From: Polaromonas sp. CG_9.7
GTDB lineage: Bacteria > Pseudomonadota > Gammaproteobacteria > Burkholderiales > Burkholderiaceae_C
Direction: 5' to 3'
DNA: 64,000 nt
Assembly (NCBI RefSeq): GCF_015752205.1
Contig: NZ_JADOVG010000016.1
Location: 20,763 to 84,762 of the forward strand
The notes below the pieces were generated by a model, which saw only the letters and a program-made list of their open reading frames with translations, searched no databases and was not told where the DNA came from. The position numbers and the translations under genes were made by a program. Positions 38,178-46,923 of this stretch are shown one piece after another. Positions within the stretch are counted from its first letter, which is position 1, and every line of letters begins with the position of its first letter.

Positions 38178-38783
38178 TTAGCGGCGAATCCAGCCATGCG
38201 AGATGGGTTGCGCCAGAACGAGCCGGTAGAACTGCTCAATCCGCCACGTAACGGCCTCGCCAACCCTGACCCACATCATGTGGATGGCCAGCCAAGCAAG
38301 GCTTGCCACGGCCACCGCCCCCACCATATCCAGCGGAAAGTGCACGCCCAGATACACGCGTGCCCACGCCACAACCGCACCGGCTGCAAGAACGCTCCAG
38401 CCGATCAGTGAACGCACGGAATTGAAAACCAGCGTCAGCCCGATACCCACAAAAATAGTGGCGTGATCGCTGGGAAAGGACGAATCAGCTGCGTGCGCCA
38501 TGAACGAATGGCCAAAGCCCATCATGAAGGGCCGCGGATGAGGCCAGAGCAAAATAATGATTTGATTCATACCCAATGCAAGCAGCACCACAAAACACCC
38601 TTTGAGCGCCAGGTTGCGTTGCCTTTCTTTTCCCCAACACCACAGGCCAATCAACACCAACGGAATCAGATAGATCAAGCCATTCGCCAGCAGAATGGCC
38701 GTGCCGATCCGCCAATGGGGCGTGTTCAGGTCGGCATTGATGCCCAAAAAAGTTGCCAGGTTGAGCGCTTCCAGAGTGTCCAT
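38178..38783 (-). CDS. PAP2-family membrane phosphatase (undecaprenyl-diphosphatase type)
   Basis: The 201-residue protein has five or six helices and the three PAP2 motifs: LLWPHPRPF (first motif, shortened), SFPSDHATIF with His in PSDH, and ARVYLGVHFPLDM. The length and the PSDH motif match BcrC/YbjG-type undecaprenyl pyrophosphate phosphatases, which recycle the lipid carrier of cell-wall synthesis in the inner membrane. It lies 50 bases upstream of the DedA-PAP2 gene and is probably cotranscribed with it. Confidence 0.88.
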   Translation of the reverse strand: MDTLEALNLATFLGINADLNTPHWRIGTAILLANGLIYLIPLVLIGLWCWGKERQRNLALKGCFVVLLALGMNQIIILLWPHPRPFMMGFGHSFMAHAADSSFPSDHATIFVGIGLTLVFNSVRSLIGWSVLAAGAVVAWARVYLGVHFPLDMVGAVAVASLAWLAIHMMWVRVGEAVTWRIEQFYRLVLAQPISHGWIRR

Positions 38784-38899
38784 CGAGTTTTGGTGGGTTT
38801 AAAGATGCGAGCCGAATGGCGGGAAGGCACGCAAGCGGCTCATGGCCTTGTTTCGTCATCAAGGCCAGAGAAATTGCGATCAATGTTTTGATAAATAGT

Positions 38900-39094
38900 C
38901 TACGCGAGCCAGGTCGATGCCAGGAAGGTAATAAACACGCCAAATCCCGTCAGGCGCAACACCAGCACCGCACCGGCCGCGCAGTTTTTGGCAATTCGAA
39001 TCGCATCATGCTGTTCGGGATGAAGATGGTCCAGCGCATTTTCCAGCGCGGTGTTGAACAACCTGATGCCCGCAGCGCGGACACGTTGTAGCAT
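38900..39094 (-). pseudogene. dgkA: Remnant of diacylglycerol kinase (C-terminal half)
   Basis: The 64-residue frame contains RLFNTALENALDHLHPEQHD, then RIAKNCAAGAVLVL and a final hydrophobic helix. It aligns by eye with the second half of DgkA (E. coli LNSAIEAVVDRIGSEYHELS, AKDMGSAAVLI). The whole first half is missing, including the amphipathic surface helix and first membrane helix, and the catalytic-Glu position just before LFNTALE is Arg. The 5' end is cut off close to the start of the aldolase gene. I infer a truncated, inactive gene. Its neighbours are lipid phosphatases, which fits an original dgkA locus. Confidence 0.6.
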
Positions 39095-39138
39095 TCCTGT
39101 CTGCCTTGCTTCCTCCAACCCGACACCGGACACCCCGC

Positions 39139-39945
39139 ATGACCACCCCGATCAATCCCTTCAAGCAAGCACTGGCCGACAGACGGCCGCAAATCGGCCT
39201 CTGGCTGGGCCTGGCCGATGCCTACAGCGCGGAACTCTGCGCCGGCGCCGGCTTCGACTGGCTGCTGATCGACGGCGAACACTCGCCCAATGACCTGCGC
39301 AGCATCCTGGGCCAGTTGCAGGCGATTGCGCCGTATGCGTCGCACCCGATTGCACGCGTCCCGGTCGGACACGGCCACAGCGGCACCACGCTGATCAAGC
39401 AATACCTCGACCTGGGCGTGCAGACGCTGCTTGTGCCCATGGTCGACACGCCCGAGCAGGCCGCCGACCTGGTGCGTGCCATGCGCTACCCGCCGCAGGG
39501 CATTCGCGGCATGGGCGGCGCGCGGGCATCGGGCTGGGGCCGCAACCCGGCCTATGTGCATGACGCCAATACGCAGGTCTGCCTGCTGGTGCAGGCTGAA
39601 ACCGAACTGTCATTGCGTAATCTGGACGCGATTGCCGCGACGCAAGGCGTGGACGGCGTGTTCATCGGCCCGGCCGACCTGTCGGCGTCGATGGGCCATG
39701 TCGGCAACCCCGGCCACCCTGAGGTGCAGGCGGCGATTGCCGACGCCATTGCGCGCATTTTGAAAGCTGGCAAGGCGGCGGGCATTTTGACGCCTGACGA
39801 GGCGCTGGCCCGCCATTACCTGAAACTCGGCGCCACCTTTGTCGCCGTGGGGCTGGACACCAACCTGCTGGCCAACACCACCAGCGCGCTGGCGGCACGC
39901 TTCAAAACCAGCGTGTCGGCCGCGCCGGCCAGCCAGACCTACTGA
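39139..39945 (+). CDS. HpcH/HpaI-family class II aldolase
   Basis: The 268-residue TIM-barrel enzyme has the family motifs [31 protein letters not shown] (metal/substrate region, about 46-56), [24 protein letters not shown], and [12 protein letters not shown]. HpaI cleaves 4-hydroxy-2-oxo-heptane-1,7-dioate in homoprotocatechuate degradation; relatives act on 2-keto-3-deoxy sugar acids. The following gene encodes a CHM isomerase, which supports the homoprotocatechuate role. The other pathway genes are not here. The ATG at 39139 lies close to a dgkA remnant on the other strand. Confidence 0.9.
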   Translation: MTTPINPFKQALADRRPQIGLWLGLADAYSAELCAGAGFDWLLIDGEHSPNDLRSILGQLQAIAPYASHPIARVPVGHGHSGTTLIKQYLDLGVQTLLVPMVDTPEQAADLVRAMRYPPQGIRGMGGARASGWGRNPAYVHDANTQVCLLVQAETELSLRNLDAIAATQGVDGVFIGPADLSASMGHVGNPGHPEVQAAIADAIARILKAGKAAGILTPDEALARHYLKLGATFVAVGLDTNLLANTTSALAARFKTSVSAAPASQTY

Positions 39946-40002
39946 ACGGCTGTTTCATTTTTGCCCTGTCCCTGCGTTTCGTTTCCCTCCTTGGAGTTCC
40001 CC

Positions 40003-40407
40003 ATGCCGCACCTGACGATCGAATACACCGCCAACCTTGAAGCTTCGGCCGACATGGGCACGCTGTGCACCACCCTGGCGGCTACGCTGGTGGCGCTGCG
40101 CCATGACGACGGTGCCCCGCTGTTTCCAGTGGCCGGCACGCGCGTGATGGCCTGGCCGGCGCCGCATTTTGCAGTCGCCGACGGCCAGCCCGACCGCGCC
40201 TTCATCTACCTGAACCTGCTGATCACGCCGGGCCGCACCCCGGCCATGATCGCGCGCGCCGGCGAAGCGGTGCTGGCCAGCGTGAAGGCGCATTTGGCAC
40301 CGGTGTTTGCCGCCCATGCCGTCGGGCTGACATTGCAGGTCCACGAAGGCGCGCCGGTTTATGAAGGCAAGCACAACAACCTGGCGACGCACATGACGCC
40401 AGCCTGA
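40003..40407 (+). CDS. hpaF: 5-carboxymethyl-2-hydroxymuconate isomerase
   Basis: The 134-residue protein begins MPHLTIEYTANLEA with the catalytic Pro after the initiator Met, as in the tautomerase-like CHMI family. It ends HVHEGAP-type (VHEGAPVYEGKHNN), again typical. It isomerises the ring-opened product of homoprotocatechuate cleavage. It follows the HpaI-like aldolase by 57 bases with a GGAG ribosome site. The pair looks like a leftover or split part of a 4-hydroxyphenylacetate pathway. Confidence 0.88.
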   Translation: MPHLTIEYTANLEASADMGTLCTTLAATLVALRHDDGAPLFPVAGTRVMAWPAPHFAVADGQPDRAFIYLNLLITPGRTPAMIARAGEAVLASVKAHLAPVFAAHAVGLTLQVHEGAPVYEGKHNNLATHMTPA

Positions 40408-40420
40408 GCCGGCACCAAGC

Positions 40421-40476
40421 CGCTATTTAATCAATAGCTGCCAGCACATGAACCTATTGCGGAAAAGGCCTTTTTC
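40421..40476 (+). repeat. Dispersed dyad repeat, copy h
   Basis: GCTATTTAATCAATAGCTGC is followed by ATTGCGGAAAAGGCCTTTTT, the standard dyad plus GCG block with a T-run. It sits between hpaF and the PanE-like gene. Confidence 0.65.
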
Positions 40477-40507
40477 TCTTAAATTTCGACGTCTGGAGAC
40501 CTTCCCC

Positions 40508-41482
40508 ATGAAAGTTTGCATTTACGGCGCAGGCGCCATTGGCGGCTGGATAGGCAGCGGGCTGGCGCATGCCGGCTGCAGCGTCAGCGTGGTGGCGCGC
40601 GGTGCCACGCTTGACGCGCTGCAGTTGCACGGGCTGCGCCTGCGCACGGGAAACCAGGTCACCTCTCAGGCCGTCGCCTCCAGCGACACGCCGGCTGACT
40701 TGGGCGTGCAGGATCTGGTGGTGCTGGCCGTCAAGGCGCCGTCACTGCCCGACGTGGCGCGCCAGATCGCGCCGCTGCTGGGCCCGCAAACCACCGTGCT
40801 GACAGCGATGAACGGCGTGCCGTGGTGGTTTTTGCAGGGCTTTGGCGGCACGCTGGCCGGCACGCGGCTGACCTCGGTGGACCCGGAAGGCACGCTGGCC
40901 GAAGCCTTGCCGGTGCAGCGCATCGTCGGATGCGTGGTGCATGCCAGCTGCTCGGTCGACGAGCCGGGGCAGGTTTTCCATCACTTCGGCAACAAGCTCA
41001 TTTTGGGCGAACCGTCGGGCGAGAAAACCGGGCGCGTGCAGCAACTGGCGGCATGGATGGAAAAATCCGGCTTCGAGGTGGCGGTGTCAGACCAGATCCA
41101 GAAAGACATCTGGTTCAAGCTCTGGGGCAACATGACGGTCAACCCGATCAGCGCGCTGACCGGCGCCACCACCGACCTGATCATGAACGACGAACTGGTG
41201 CGCGGCTTCATCTCCCAGGTGATGCTCGAAGCCAAGGACATCGGCGCGCGTATCGGCATCCCGATTGACCAGCAGCCCGAAGACCGGCACCAGGTCACCC
41301 GCAAGCTCGGCGCCTTCAAAACCTCGATGCTGCAGGACGTGGAAGCCGGCAAGGCGCTGGAACTCGATGCGCTGGTGGCCGCCGTGCGGGAACTGGGCCA
41401 GTTGACCGGCGTGGCAACGCCGTTCACCGACGCGCTGCTCGGCCTGGCGCGGCTAAAGGCGCAGGTGCACGGTCTGTATTAA
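40508..41482 (+). CDS. 2-dehydropantoate 2-reductase family protein (ApbA/PanE)
   Basis: The 324-residue protein has an N-terminal Rossmann fold starting MKVCIYGAGAIGGWIGSGLA, a central NGVPWWFLQGF segment (about residues 101-111), and the C-terminal helical domain with KLWGNMTVNPISALTG and the LELDALVAAVRELG substrate region. PanE makes pantoate for coenzyme A synthesis with NADPH. Many family members reduce other 2-keto acids, so panE itself is not certain. GGAG lies before the ATG at 40508. Its context after hpaI/hpaF gives no clear clue. Confidence 0.86.
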   Translation: MKVCIYGAGAIGGWIGSGLAHAGCSVSVVARGATLDALQLHGLRLRTGNQVTSQAVASSDTPADLGVQDLVVLAVKAPSLPDVARQIAPLLGPQTTVLTAMNGVPWWFLQGFGGTLAGTRLTSVDPEGTLAEALPVQRIVGCVVHASCSVDEPGQVFHHFGNKLILGEPSGEKTGRVQQLAAWMEKSGFEVAVSDQIQKDIWFKLWGNMTVNPISALTGATTDLIMNDELVRGFISQVMLEAKDIGARIGIPIDQQPEDRHQVTRKLGAFKTSMLQDVEAGKALELDALVAAVRELGQLTGVATPFTDALLGLARLKAQVHGLY

Positions 41483-41483
41483 G

Positions 41484-41542
41484 CCATTTCAAGGCTTTTG
41501 CGCATACTGAGCGGTCTTAAGCAGCTATTAAATACAGAGCAA
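41484..41542 (-). repeat. Dispersed dyad repeat, copy i
   Basis: On the minus strand the element reads TGCTCTGTATTTAATAGCTG and then GTATGCGCAAAAGCCTTGAA. The dyad is imperfect, but the second block matches copies b and d well. It lies between the convergent PanE-like and sucrose phosphorylase genes. Confidence 0.55.
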
Positions 41543-41714
41543 CCAAAGCGCAAGGATTTCCCGTCAGCCGCCTGGCTTGGCGGCAGCACGCTGCAGCACC
41601 GCCCGGCTGCAGCGCCTGGCCGTCATGGACGGTGATATTGCGAAAGCCGACCCTGCGCTGGAGCCATCGGCCAGCGCAGCCTGTCTCCAGCCGGCTTGTG
41701 CAGGCCGTGCCGGC

Positions 41715-43157
41715 TCAGCAGCTCATCGAGAGCCGGCGCTTGGACTTCACGTCCACGTAATTGATCGTGGACTTCTTGAATTTCAGGTCCACGAACAGGT
41801 CGCAGCTGAATTCGCCGTTGCGCCAGCACATGGCCACGCTGCTTTCGTTGGAATACATCAGGTGAAACACGCCGTCGAATGCCGGATGGCTGCTGCGAAA
41901 CGCCATGAGTTTGAGCAGCCGCCGCACGACAGGCGTCTTGACGGCCTCGTCGACCTCGTCCAGCGTGTAGAAGTGCCGGTTGATGTCGCGCAGCTCGCCG
42001 GTGGCTTCCATCAGTTCATGGTCGTTGCTGCCGGCCAGCAGACCGACGTAGTACACCTGCGGAATGCCGGGCGCAAAGAACTGGATGGCGCGCGCGGCGA
42101 TGTAGGCGTCGTCGTTGCGCTTGAGCGCGTCGTAGTAGGTACAGGTCAGCTGGTAAATCGCGCCCACGCTGTGCACGTTGGCGGCCGAGCGGCGAAGGAT
42201 GGGGTCGGCGCTGCGCTGGCTGACGTTGTCGATCACCGCCTGGATCTCGGTCTTGGGCAAGACGCCTTCCACGTCCGGAATGCAGATGCCGTCGTGCGTG
42301 TCCAGCACCGTGAGCTGGTTGCGCGGGCACATGCGCAGCCATTGCTTGAGGTAGACGCTGTTGGCGTCGAACAGTGAATACAGCAGCAGCGGCGCCAGCG
42401 CAAAACCGTAGGGGTGCATGCCGTGCAGCGCAATCGCATACTGGAAGCTGGCGTGGTCGTGCACTTCGGGCAGCGTCTCGGCGCCGTTCTCGCGGGCCAC
42501 GCCATCGACCCACTTGAGGATGTCGTACACGTCGGGCTCGACCAGAAAGCAGCTGGTGCCGATTTCCTTGGTGGTGTAGCCAAACGCATCCAGGCGGAAC
42601 AGCTTGACGCCGCGTTCCGCCAGAAACTTCATGTAGTCCTCCATCAGCGCGTAGGTCTTGGGCGAGCGGTAGTTCAGGTCGATCTGGTGCTCGGTGAAAG
42701 TGCACCAGACCCGGCCGGTCGTGCCGTCGCCAAAGGTGACTTCGCGAAACGGCTCTTTTTCCTTGCGGATGTGGATGCGGGCCAGATCATCGGGCGAGAT
42801 CGGCCCGAGCTTGTCGACATGGACGAACAGGTCGGCATGCTCGGAGTCGTAGCCCTTGGCCTGGAAATCCCTGAATTCTTCGGATTTGTCGGAAATGTGG
42901 TTGAGCGTCAGGTCCAGGCACAGGTCGAAGCGGCTGGAGATTTTCTCGATGTCGGCCCAGCTGCCGTACTTGGGATCAATCTCTTTGTGCGTCAGCGGCG
43001 AAAACCCGCCATCGGCGTTCGACGGGTAAGGCGGCAGGATGTGAACGCCGCCAATGACATGCGAAAAATGCTTGTCGATAACCTTGTACAGGTCGGCAAG
43101 GTTGTTGCCCATGCGGTCTGGGTAGGCGATCAGCTGGATCTGGTTGCGTAGTGTCAT
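41715..43157 (-). CDS. Sucrose phosphorylase (GH13 family)
   Basis: The 480-residue protein has the sucrose phosphorylase length and signature: N-terminal QLIAYPDRMGNNLADLYKV, HILPPYPSNADGGFSPLTH, nucleophile Asp in LFRLDAFGYT (about 190-199), acid/base Glu in ETLPEVHDH (about 230-238), and transition-state Asp in LDTHDGI (about 290). It converts sucrose and phosphate to glucose 1-phosphate and fructose in the cytoplasm; related glucosylglycerate or glucosylglycerol phosphorylases are alternatives. No sugar transporter or regulator is adjacent. The ATG at 43157 has AGGAG 13 bases upstream. Confidence 0.9.
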   Translation of the reverse strand: MTLRNQIQLIAYPDRMGNNLADLYKVIDKHFSHVIGGVHILPPYPSNADGGFSPLTHKEIDPKYGSWADIEKISSRFDLCLDLTLNHISDKSEEFRDFQAKGYDSEHADLFVHVDKLGPISPDDLARIHIRKEKEPFREVTFGDGTTGRVWCTFTEHQIDLNYRSPKTYALMEDYMKFLAERGVKLFRLDAFGYTTKEIGTSCFLVEPDVYDILKWVDGVARENGAETLPEVHDHASFQYAIALHGMHPYGFALAPLLLYSLFDANSVYLKQWLRMCPRNQLTVLDTHDGICIPDVEGVLPKTEIQAVIDNVSQRSADPILRRSAANVHSVGAIYQLTCTYYDALKRNDDAYIAARAIQFFAPGIPQVYYVGLLAGSNDHELMEATGELRDINRHFYTLDEVDEAVKTPVVRRLLKLMAFRSSHPAFDGVFHLMYSNESSVAMCWRNGEFSCDLFVDLKFKKSTINYVDVKSKRRLSMSC

Positions 43158-43321
43158 GTCGAGAATTGCTCCTGTTGAAAGCCTGTCGCCGGATACCGGC
43201 AGGCCAGTGAAAAGGAAGGGGGATGCCGGTTTGCAGCAGGCTGGGGCAGCACATGTTGAAACCATGCCATGGCGGCAGGACGGCACCGGCGAGAACATCG
43301 GCACCGCGGCGGATACCCCTG

Positions 43322-43348
43322 AAAAACAGACGGGCGTGAAACGCCCGG
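43322..43348 (-). terminator. Rho-independent terminator of alr
   Basis: On the minus strand CGGGCGT-TTC-ACGCCCG is followed by TCTGTTTTTC. It lies 59 bases after the alr stop and separates alr from the sucrose phosphorylase gene. Confidence 0.8.
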
Positions 43349-43406
43349 ATGCTTTCAGCATGACGGTTTAAGAGAAACCTTTCACATGCCAGTTCTTTTT
43401 CGCCCG

Positions 43407-44501
43407 TCAGTCAGCGACAGTCGGCACGCGCGCGGCCAGCGCGCACATCAGCTCATAACCGACCGTGCCGGCCGAACGCGCCACGTCATCGATCGGCAGC
43501 ACGGCGCCGCTGCTGGCGCAGCCCCAGAGCGTGACCTCTGAACCCACGCCGGCCTGCGGCACGGGCGTGAGGTCGACGGTGATCATGTCCATGCTGACGC
43601 GCCCGACCATGCGGCATCGCACCCCGCCCACCAGCACGGGGGTTCCGGTGACGCAGTGGCGCGGATAGCCGTCGGCGTAGCCGCAGGCCACCACGCCGAT
43701 GCGCATCGGCCCTTCGGCGACAAAACTCGAACCGTAGCCGACCGTGTCGCCGGCTACCAGTTGCTGCAGGCCGATCAGGCGGGAAGACAGCGTCATCGTC
43801 GGCTGCAGGCCCCAGTCGGCTGCGCTGTGCGCGGGAAAGTCGGGCGCACTGCCATACAGCACGATGCCGGGCCGGACCCAGTCGGAGCAGCCGGACAGTG
43901 CCTCGCCGTGACGCAGGATGGCCGCGCTGTTGCTGAGCGTGCGTTCGCCTGGCAGGTCGTGCGTCACGGCGTTGAAGGCCTGCAGCTGCGCGTCAATGCC
44001 TTTGGGCCCGTCGGCATCAGGGAAATGCTGCATCAGCGAGATTTCCTCGACCTGCGGCAGCGCATTCAGCCGCGTCCAGGCGGCGCGAAAGCGCTCGGGC
44101 CTGAAACCCAGCCGGTTCATGCCGGTGTTCATTTTCAGGAAGACGCGGTGCGGCAGCTGCGACTTGTGCGCGGCCAGCCGGTCAATCTGCTCATTGCAGT
44201 GGATGGTGTGCCACAGCCCCAGGCGCGAGCACAGCTCCAGGTCACGCGCGTCAAAGCAGCCTTCGAGCAGCAAGATGGGGCCACGCCAGTCGAGCGCGCG
44301 CAGACGCTGCGCCTCGGCCAGGTCCAGCAGCGCAAATCCGTCGGCGCTGCGCAGCGCGTCAAAAACACGCTCGATGCCATGGCCGTAGGCATTCGCCTTG
44401 ACAACGGCCCAGACGCGGGAATCCGGCGCGGCAGCGCGCACCCGCGCAAGATTGTGACTGAGGGCGGCGGTGTGGACGGTGGCAAGAATGGGACGTGGCA
44501 T
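43407..44501 (-). CDS. alr: Alanine racemase
   Basis: Alr supplies D-alanine for peptidoglycan. The 364-residue fold-type III PLP enzyme carries the PLP Lys35 in [23 protein letters not shown] central motifs, and the second catalytic Tyr in VGYGSSFVA near residue 255. The substrate-binding [15 protein letters not shown] is near 305. The ATG at 44501 ([20 protein letters not shown]) is the standard start; the longer frame is non-coding. It is divergent from lplT, with a 230-base gap containing a TTGACA-like box at 44624. Confidence 0.94.
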   Translation of the reverse strand: MPRPILATVHTAALSHNLARVRAAAPDSRVWAVVKANAYGHGIERVFDALRSADGFALLDLAEAQRLRALDWRGPILLLEGCFDARDLELCSRLGLWHTIHCNEQIDRLAAHKSQLPHRVFLKMNTGMNRLGFRPERFRAAWTRLNALPQVEEISLMQHFPDADGPKGIDAQLQAFNAVTHDLPGERTLSNSAAILRHGEALSGCSDWVRPGIVLYGSAPDFPAHSAADWGLQPTMTLSSRLIGLQQLVAGDTVGYGSSFVAEGPMRIGVVACGYADGYPRHCVTGTPVLVGGVRCRMVGRVSMDMITVDLTPVPQAGVGSEVTLWGCASSGAVLPIDDVARSAGTVGYELMCALAARVPTVAD

Positions 44502-44732
44502 GGCGCAATGAAAGTGGTTAAGAACAGGAATGGGTGGCAAAAACTGACAAAGACACGCAAAGGGCGGGCAGGTCCGGGCGGATGCAGTCAGGGCTTGCAT
44601 CACACGGCGGGCCGCCCTTCATTTTGACATCTGGCCCCCATGCTATAAACAGCGATATTTTGGAGACATTCACCCCCTATCTTGAGACACCGGACCCACC
44701 GGTGCATTTTTTGCGGTGATCAATACAGTTCA

Positions 44733-46013
44733 ATGAAGCGCGGTTTTTACACCATCATGGCAGCCCAGTTTTTCAGTTCGCTGGCTGACAACGCGCTATT
44801 CGTAGCGGCTGTAGAACTCCTCAAAACCAGTGGGGCTCCCAAATGGCAACCGGCCGCGCTGGTGCCGATGTTTGCGCTTTTCTACGTCATTCTGGCGCCG
44901 TTTGTCGGCGCCTACGCCGACGCCCGGCCCAAGGGAAACGTCATGTTTGCCAGCAATGCCATCAAGGTCGTCGGCTGCCTGATGATGCTGTTCGGCTCGC
45001 ACCCGCTGCTGGCTTATGCCATTGTCGGACTGGGCGCAGCCGCCTATTCGCCTGCCAAGTACGGCATCCTGACCGAACTGCTGCCAGCTTCGCAGCTGGT
45101 GAAAGCCAACGGCTGGATTGAAGGCCTGACCATCGCGTCGATCATCCTGGGCGTGCTGCTGGGCGGCCAACTGGTGGGCCATGCCGTCTCCAGCCATCTG
45201 CTGGCGATTGATATTCCGCTTATCAACACCGGCATCGACACCGCGCCCGAAGCGGCCATCAGCCTGCTGATCTTGCTGTATGCGATTGCCGCCTGGTTCA
45301 ACCTGCGCATCCCCGACACCGGTGTCGAGATGCGTCCCATGCCGCGCAACAAGCTCGAGCTGCTGCCTGATTTCTGGAACTGCAATTCGGCACTCTGGCA
45401 CGACAAGCTGGGCCAGATTTCCCTGGCCACCACGACGCTGTTCTGGGGGGTGTCAGGCAACCTGCGCTACATCGTGCTGGCCTGGAGCGCAGCAGCGCTG
45501 GGCTACAGCACCACGCAGGCGTCGTCGCTGGTGGGCGTGGTGGCGATCGGCACGGCGGTCGGTGCCATTCTGGCGTCAATGCGCATGCAGCTGGAGCATG
45601 CCACCAAGGTCATGCCGCTGGGAATTGCCATGGGCCTGCTGGTGATCGGCATGAACTTCATCGACAACGTCTGGGTGGCCGCGCCCTTCCTGATTTTGCT
45701 GGGCGGCCTGGGCGGCTTCCTGGTGGTGCCGATGAACGCGCTGTTGCAGCACCGGGGGCACAACCTGATGGGCGCCGGCCGCTCGATTGCCGTGCAGAAC
45801 TTTAACGAGCAGGCTTGCATCCTGAGCCTGGGCGCAGGCTACAGCCTGTCCACCGGCCTGGGCCTGTCAGCCTTTGGCGCGATCACCGGCTTCGGTGTCG
45901 TGGTGGCCGGCTTCATGTGGCTGATCCAGCGCTGGCACAAGAGCAACACCATCAAGCACAAGGTGCAGCTTGATCACCTGATGAGCATTGCCCGCAGCGA
46001 CAAGTCGCATTAA
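44733..46013 (+). CDS. lplT: Lysophospholipid transporter LplT
   Basis: The 426-residue major-facilitator protein has about 12 helices and LplT landmarks: MKRGFYTIMAAQFFSSLADN, FYVILAPFVGAYADARPKG, GLGAAAYSPAKYGILTELLP and SKHRGHNLMGAGRSIAVQN-like RGHNLMGAGRSIAVQN. LplT flips lysophosphatidylethanolamine inward across the inner membrane so it can be re-acylated. In E. coli the acyltransferase gene aas follows; here it does not, and an EamA transporter overlaps the stop instead. Confidence 0.92.
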   Translation: MKRGFYTIMAAQFFSSLADNALFVAAVELLKTSGAPKWQPAALVPMFALFYVILAPFVGAYADARPKGNVMFASNAIKVVGCLMMLFGSHPLLAYAIVGLGAAAYSPAKYGILTELLPASQLVKANGWIEGLTIASIILGVLLGGQLVGHAVSSHLLAIDIPLINTGIDTAPEAAISLLILLYAIAAWFNLRIPDTGVEMRPMPRNKLELLPDFWNCNSALWHDKLGQISLATTTLFWGVSGNLRYIVLAWSAAALGYSTTQASSLVGVVAIGTAVGAILASMRMQLEHATKVMPLGIAMGLLVIGMNFIDNVWVAAPFLILLGGLGGFLVVPMNALLQHRGHNLMGAGRSIAVQNFNEQACILSLGAGYSLSTGLGLSAFGAITGFGVVVAGFMWLIQRWHKSNTIKHKVQLDHLMSIARSDKSH

Positions 46014-46921
46014 TGGCTGGCTCGAATCCGGCCCGCGTCACGCAAGGGCGGGCGGCCACGCTGGCGGCCTGCGCGCTGGTGTTGAACGCTTTCGTCTGGG
46101 GCGTTTCGTGGTGGCCGTTTCGCCAATTGCAGGGCCATGGCGTGCACCCCCTGTGGGCGACGGCCTTCATCTTTGTCTTTTCACTGCTGTGTCTGCTGGC
46201 GGTCAGACCCGGCGCTTGGCGCGGCTTTTTACAGCATCCGATGCTGTGGCTGCTGCTGGCCGCCTCCGGGTTGACCAATCTGGGGTTCAACTGGGCCGTC
46301 ACGACGGGCGACGTGGTGCGCGTCGTGCTGCTGTTTTACCTGATGCCGGCCTGGGTGGTATTGCTGGCCTGGCCCATGTTGGGGGAAAAGCCGGGCGCCG
46401 GCTCACTGCTGCGGCTCGCACTGGCCCTGGCCGGACTGGTCGTGGTGCTGAAGACACCCGCATCGCCTTGGCCCGTGCCCGAGAGCCTGGCGGACTGGCT
46501 GGCCATCATGGGCGGCTTCACCTTTGCACTGACCAACATCTTGCTCCGCCAGCTCAACCACACGCCCGGCGAATCACGCATCCTGGCGATGTTTGGCGGC
46601 GGGGCGCTCATGGCGACCGGAACGGCGGCCATTGGGACGGGTCTGGGCCTGATGGCGGCACCGCCCGCGCCCGGCGTTGCCTGGATTGGCGTTACCGTGC
46701 TCCTCAGCCTGGCATTTCTGGCCGGAAACCTGGCATTGCAGTACGGCGCCTCGCGCCTGCGCGCGAGCACCACCTCGCTCATCATGCTGTCGGAGGTGGT
46801 GTTTGCCAGCGCCTCATCGGTCCTGCTCGGCGCAGGCGAATTGTCACCGCGCACGCTGTTCGGCGGCGGCCTGATCCTGCTGGCCGTCCTGCTCGCCACC
46901 GGTTCATCCCAGACAGACTGA
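46013..46921 (+). CDS. EamA/DMT-family transporter
   Basis: The 302-residue protein has ten predicted helices forming two EamA repeats (about residues 20-140 and 160-295), as in drug/metabolite transporters. It shares the unusual WGVSWWPFRQ start with the EamA gene at 59134 in the guanidine-controlled operon (WGLSWWPLKQ), so the two are close paralogues. The start codon overlaps the lplT stop by one base, so it is translated from the lplT mRNA. The substrate is unknown. It is convergent with the allophanate hydrolase gene, with two bases between stops. Confidence 0.85.
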   Translation: MAGSNPARVTQGRAATLAACALVLNAFVWGVSWWPFRQLQGHGVHPLWATAFIFVFSLLCLLAVRPGAWRGFLQHPMLWLLLAASGLTNLGFNWAVTTGDVVRVVLLFYLMPAWVVLLAWPMLGEKPGAGSLLRLALALAGLVVVLKTPASPWPVPESLADWLAIMGGFTFALTNILLRQLNHTPGESRILAMFGGGALMATGTAAIGTGLGLMAAPPAPGVAWIGVTVLLSLAFLAGNLALQYGASRLRASTTSLIMLSEVVFASASSVLLGAGELSPRTLFGGGLILLAVLLATGSSQTD

Positions 46922-46923
46922 GC

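Noticed and set aside
44622..44650. TTGACA with TATAAA as a promoter for lplT
   Set aside because: The spacing is only 14 bases, too short for a normal sigma-70 promoter.
46013..46040. CTCGAATCC block as the T-loop of a tRNA
   Set aside because: No cloverleaf can be built around it and it lies at the start of the EamA gene.
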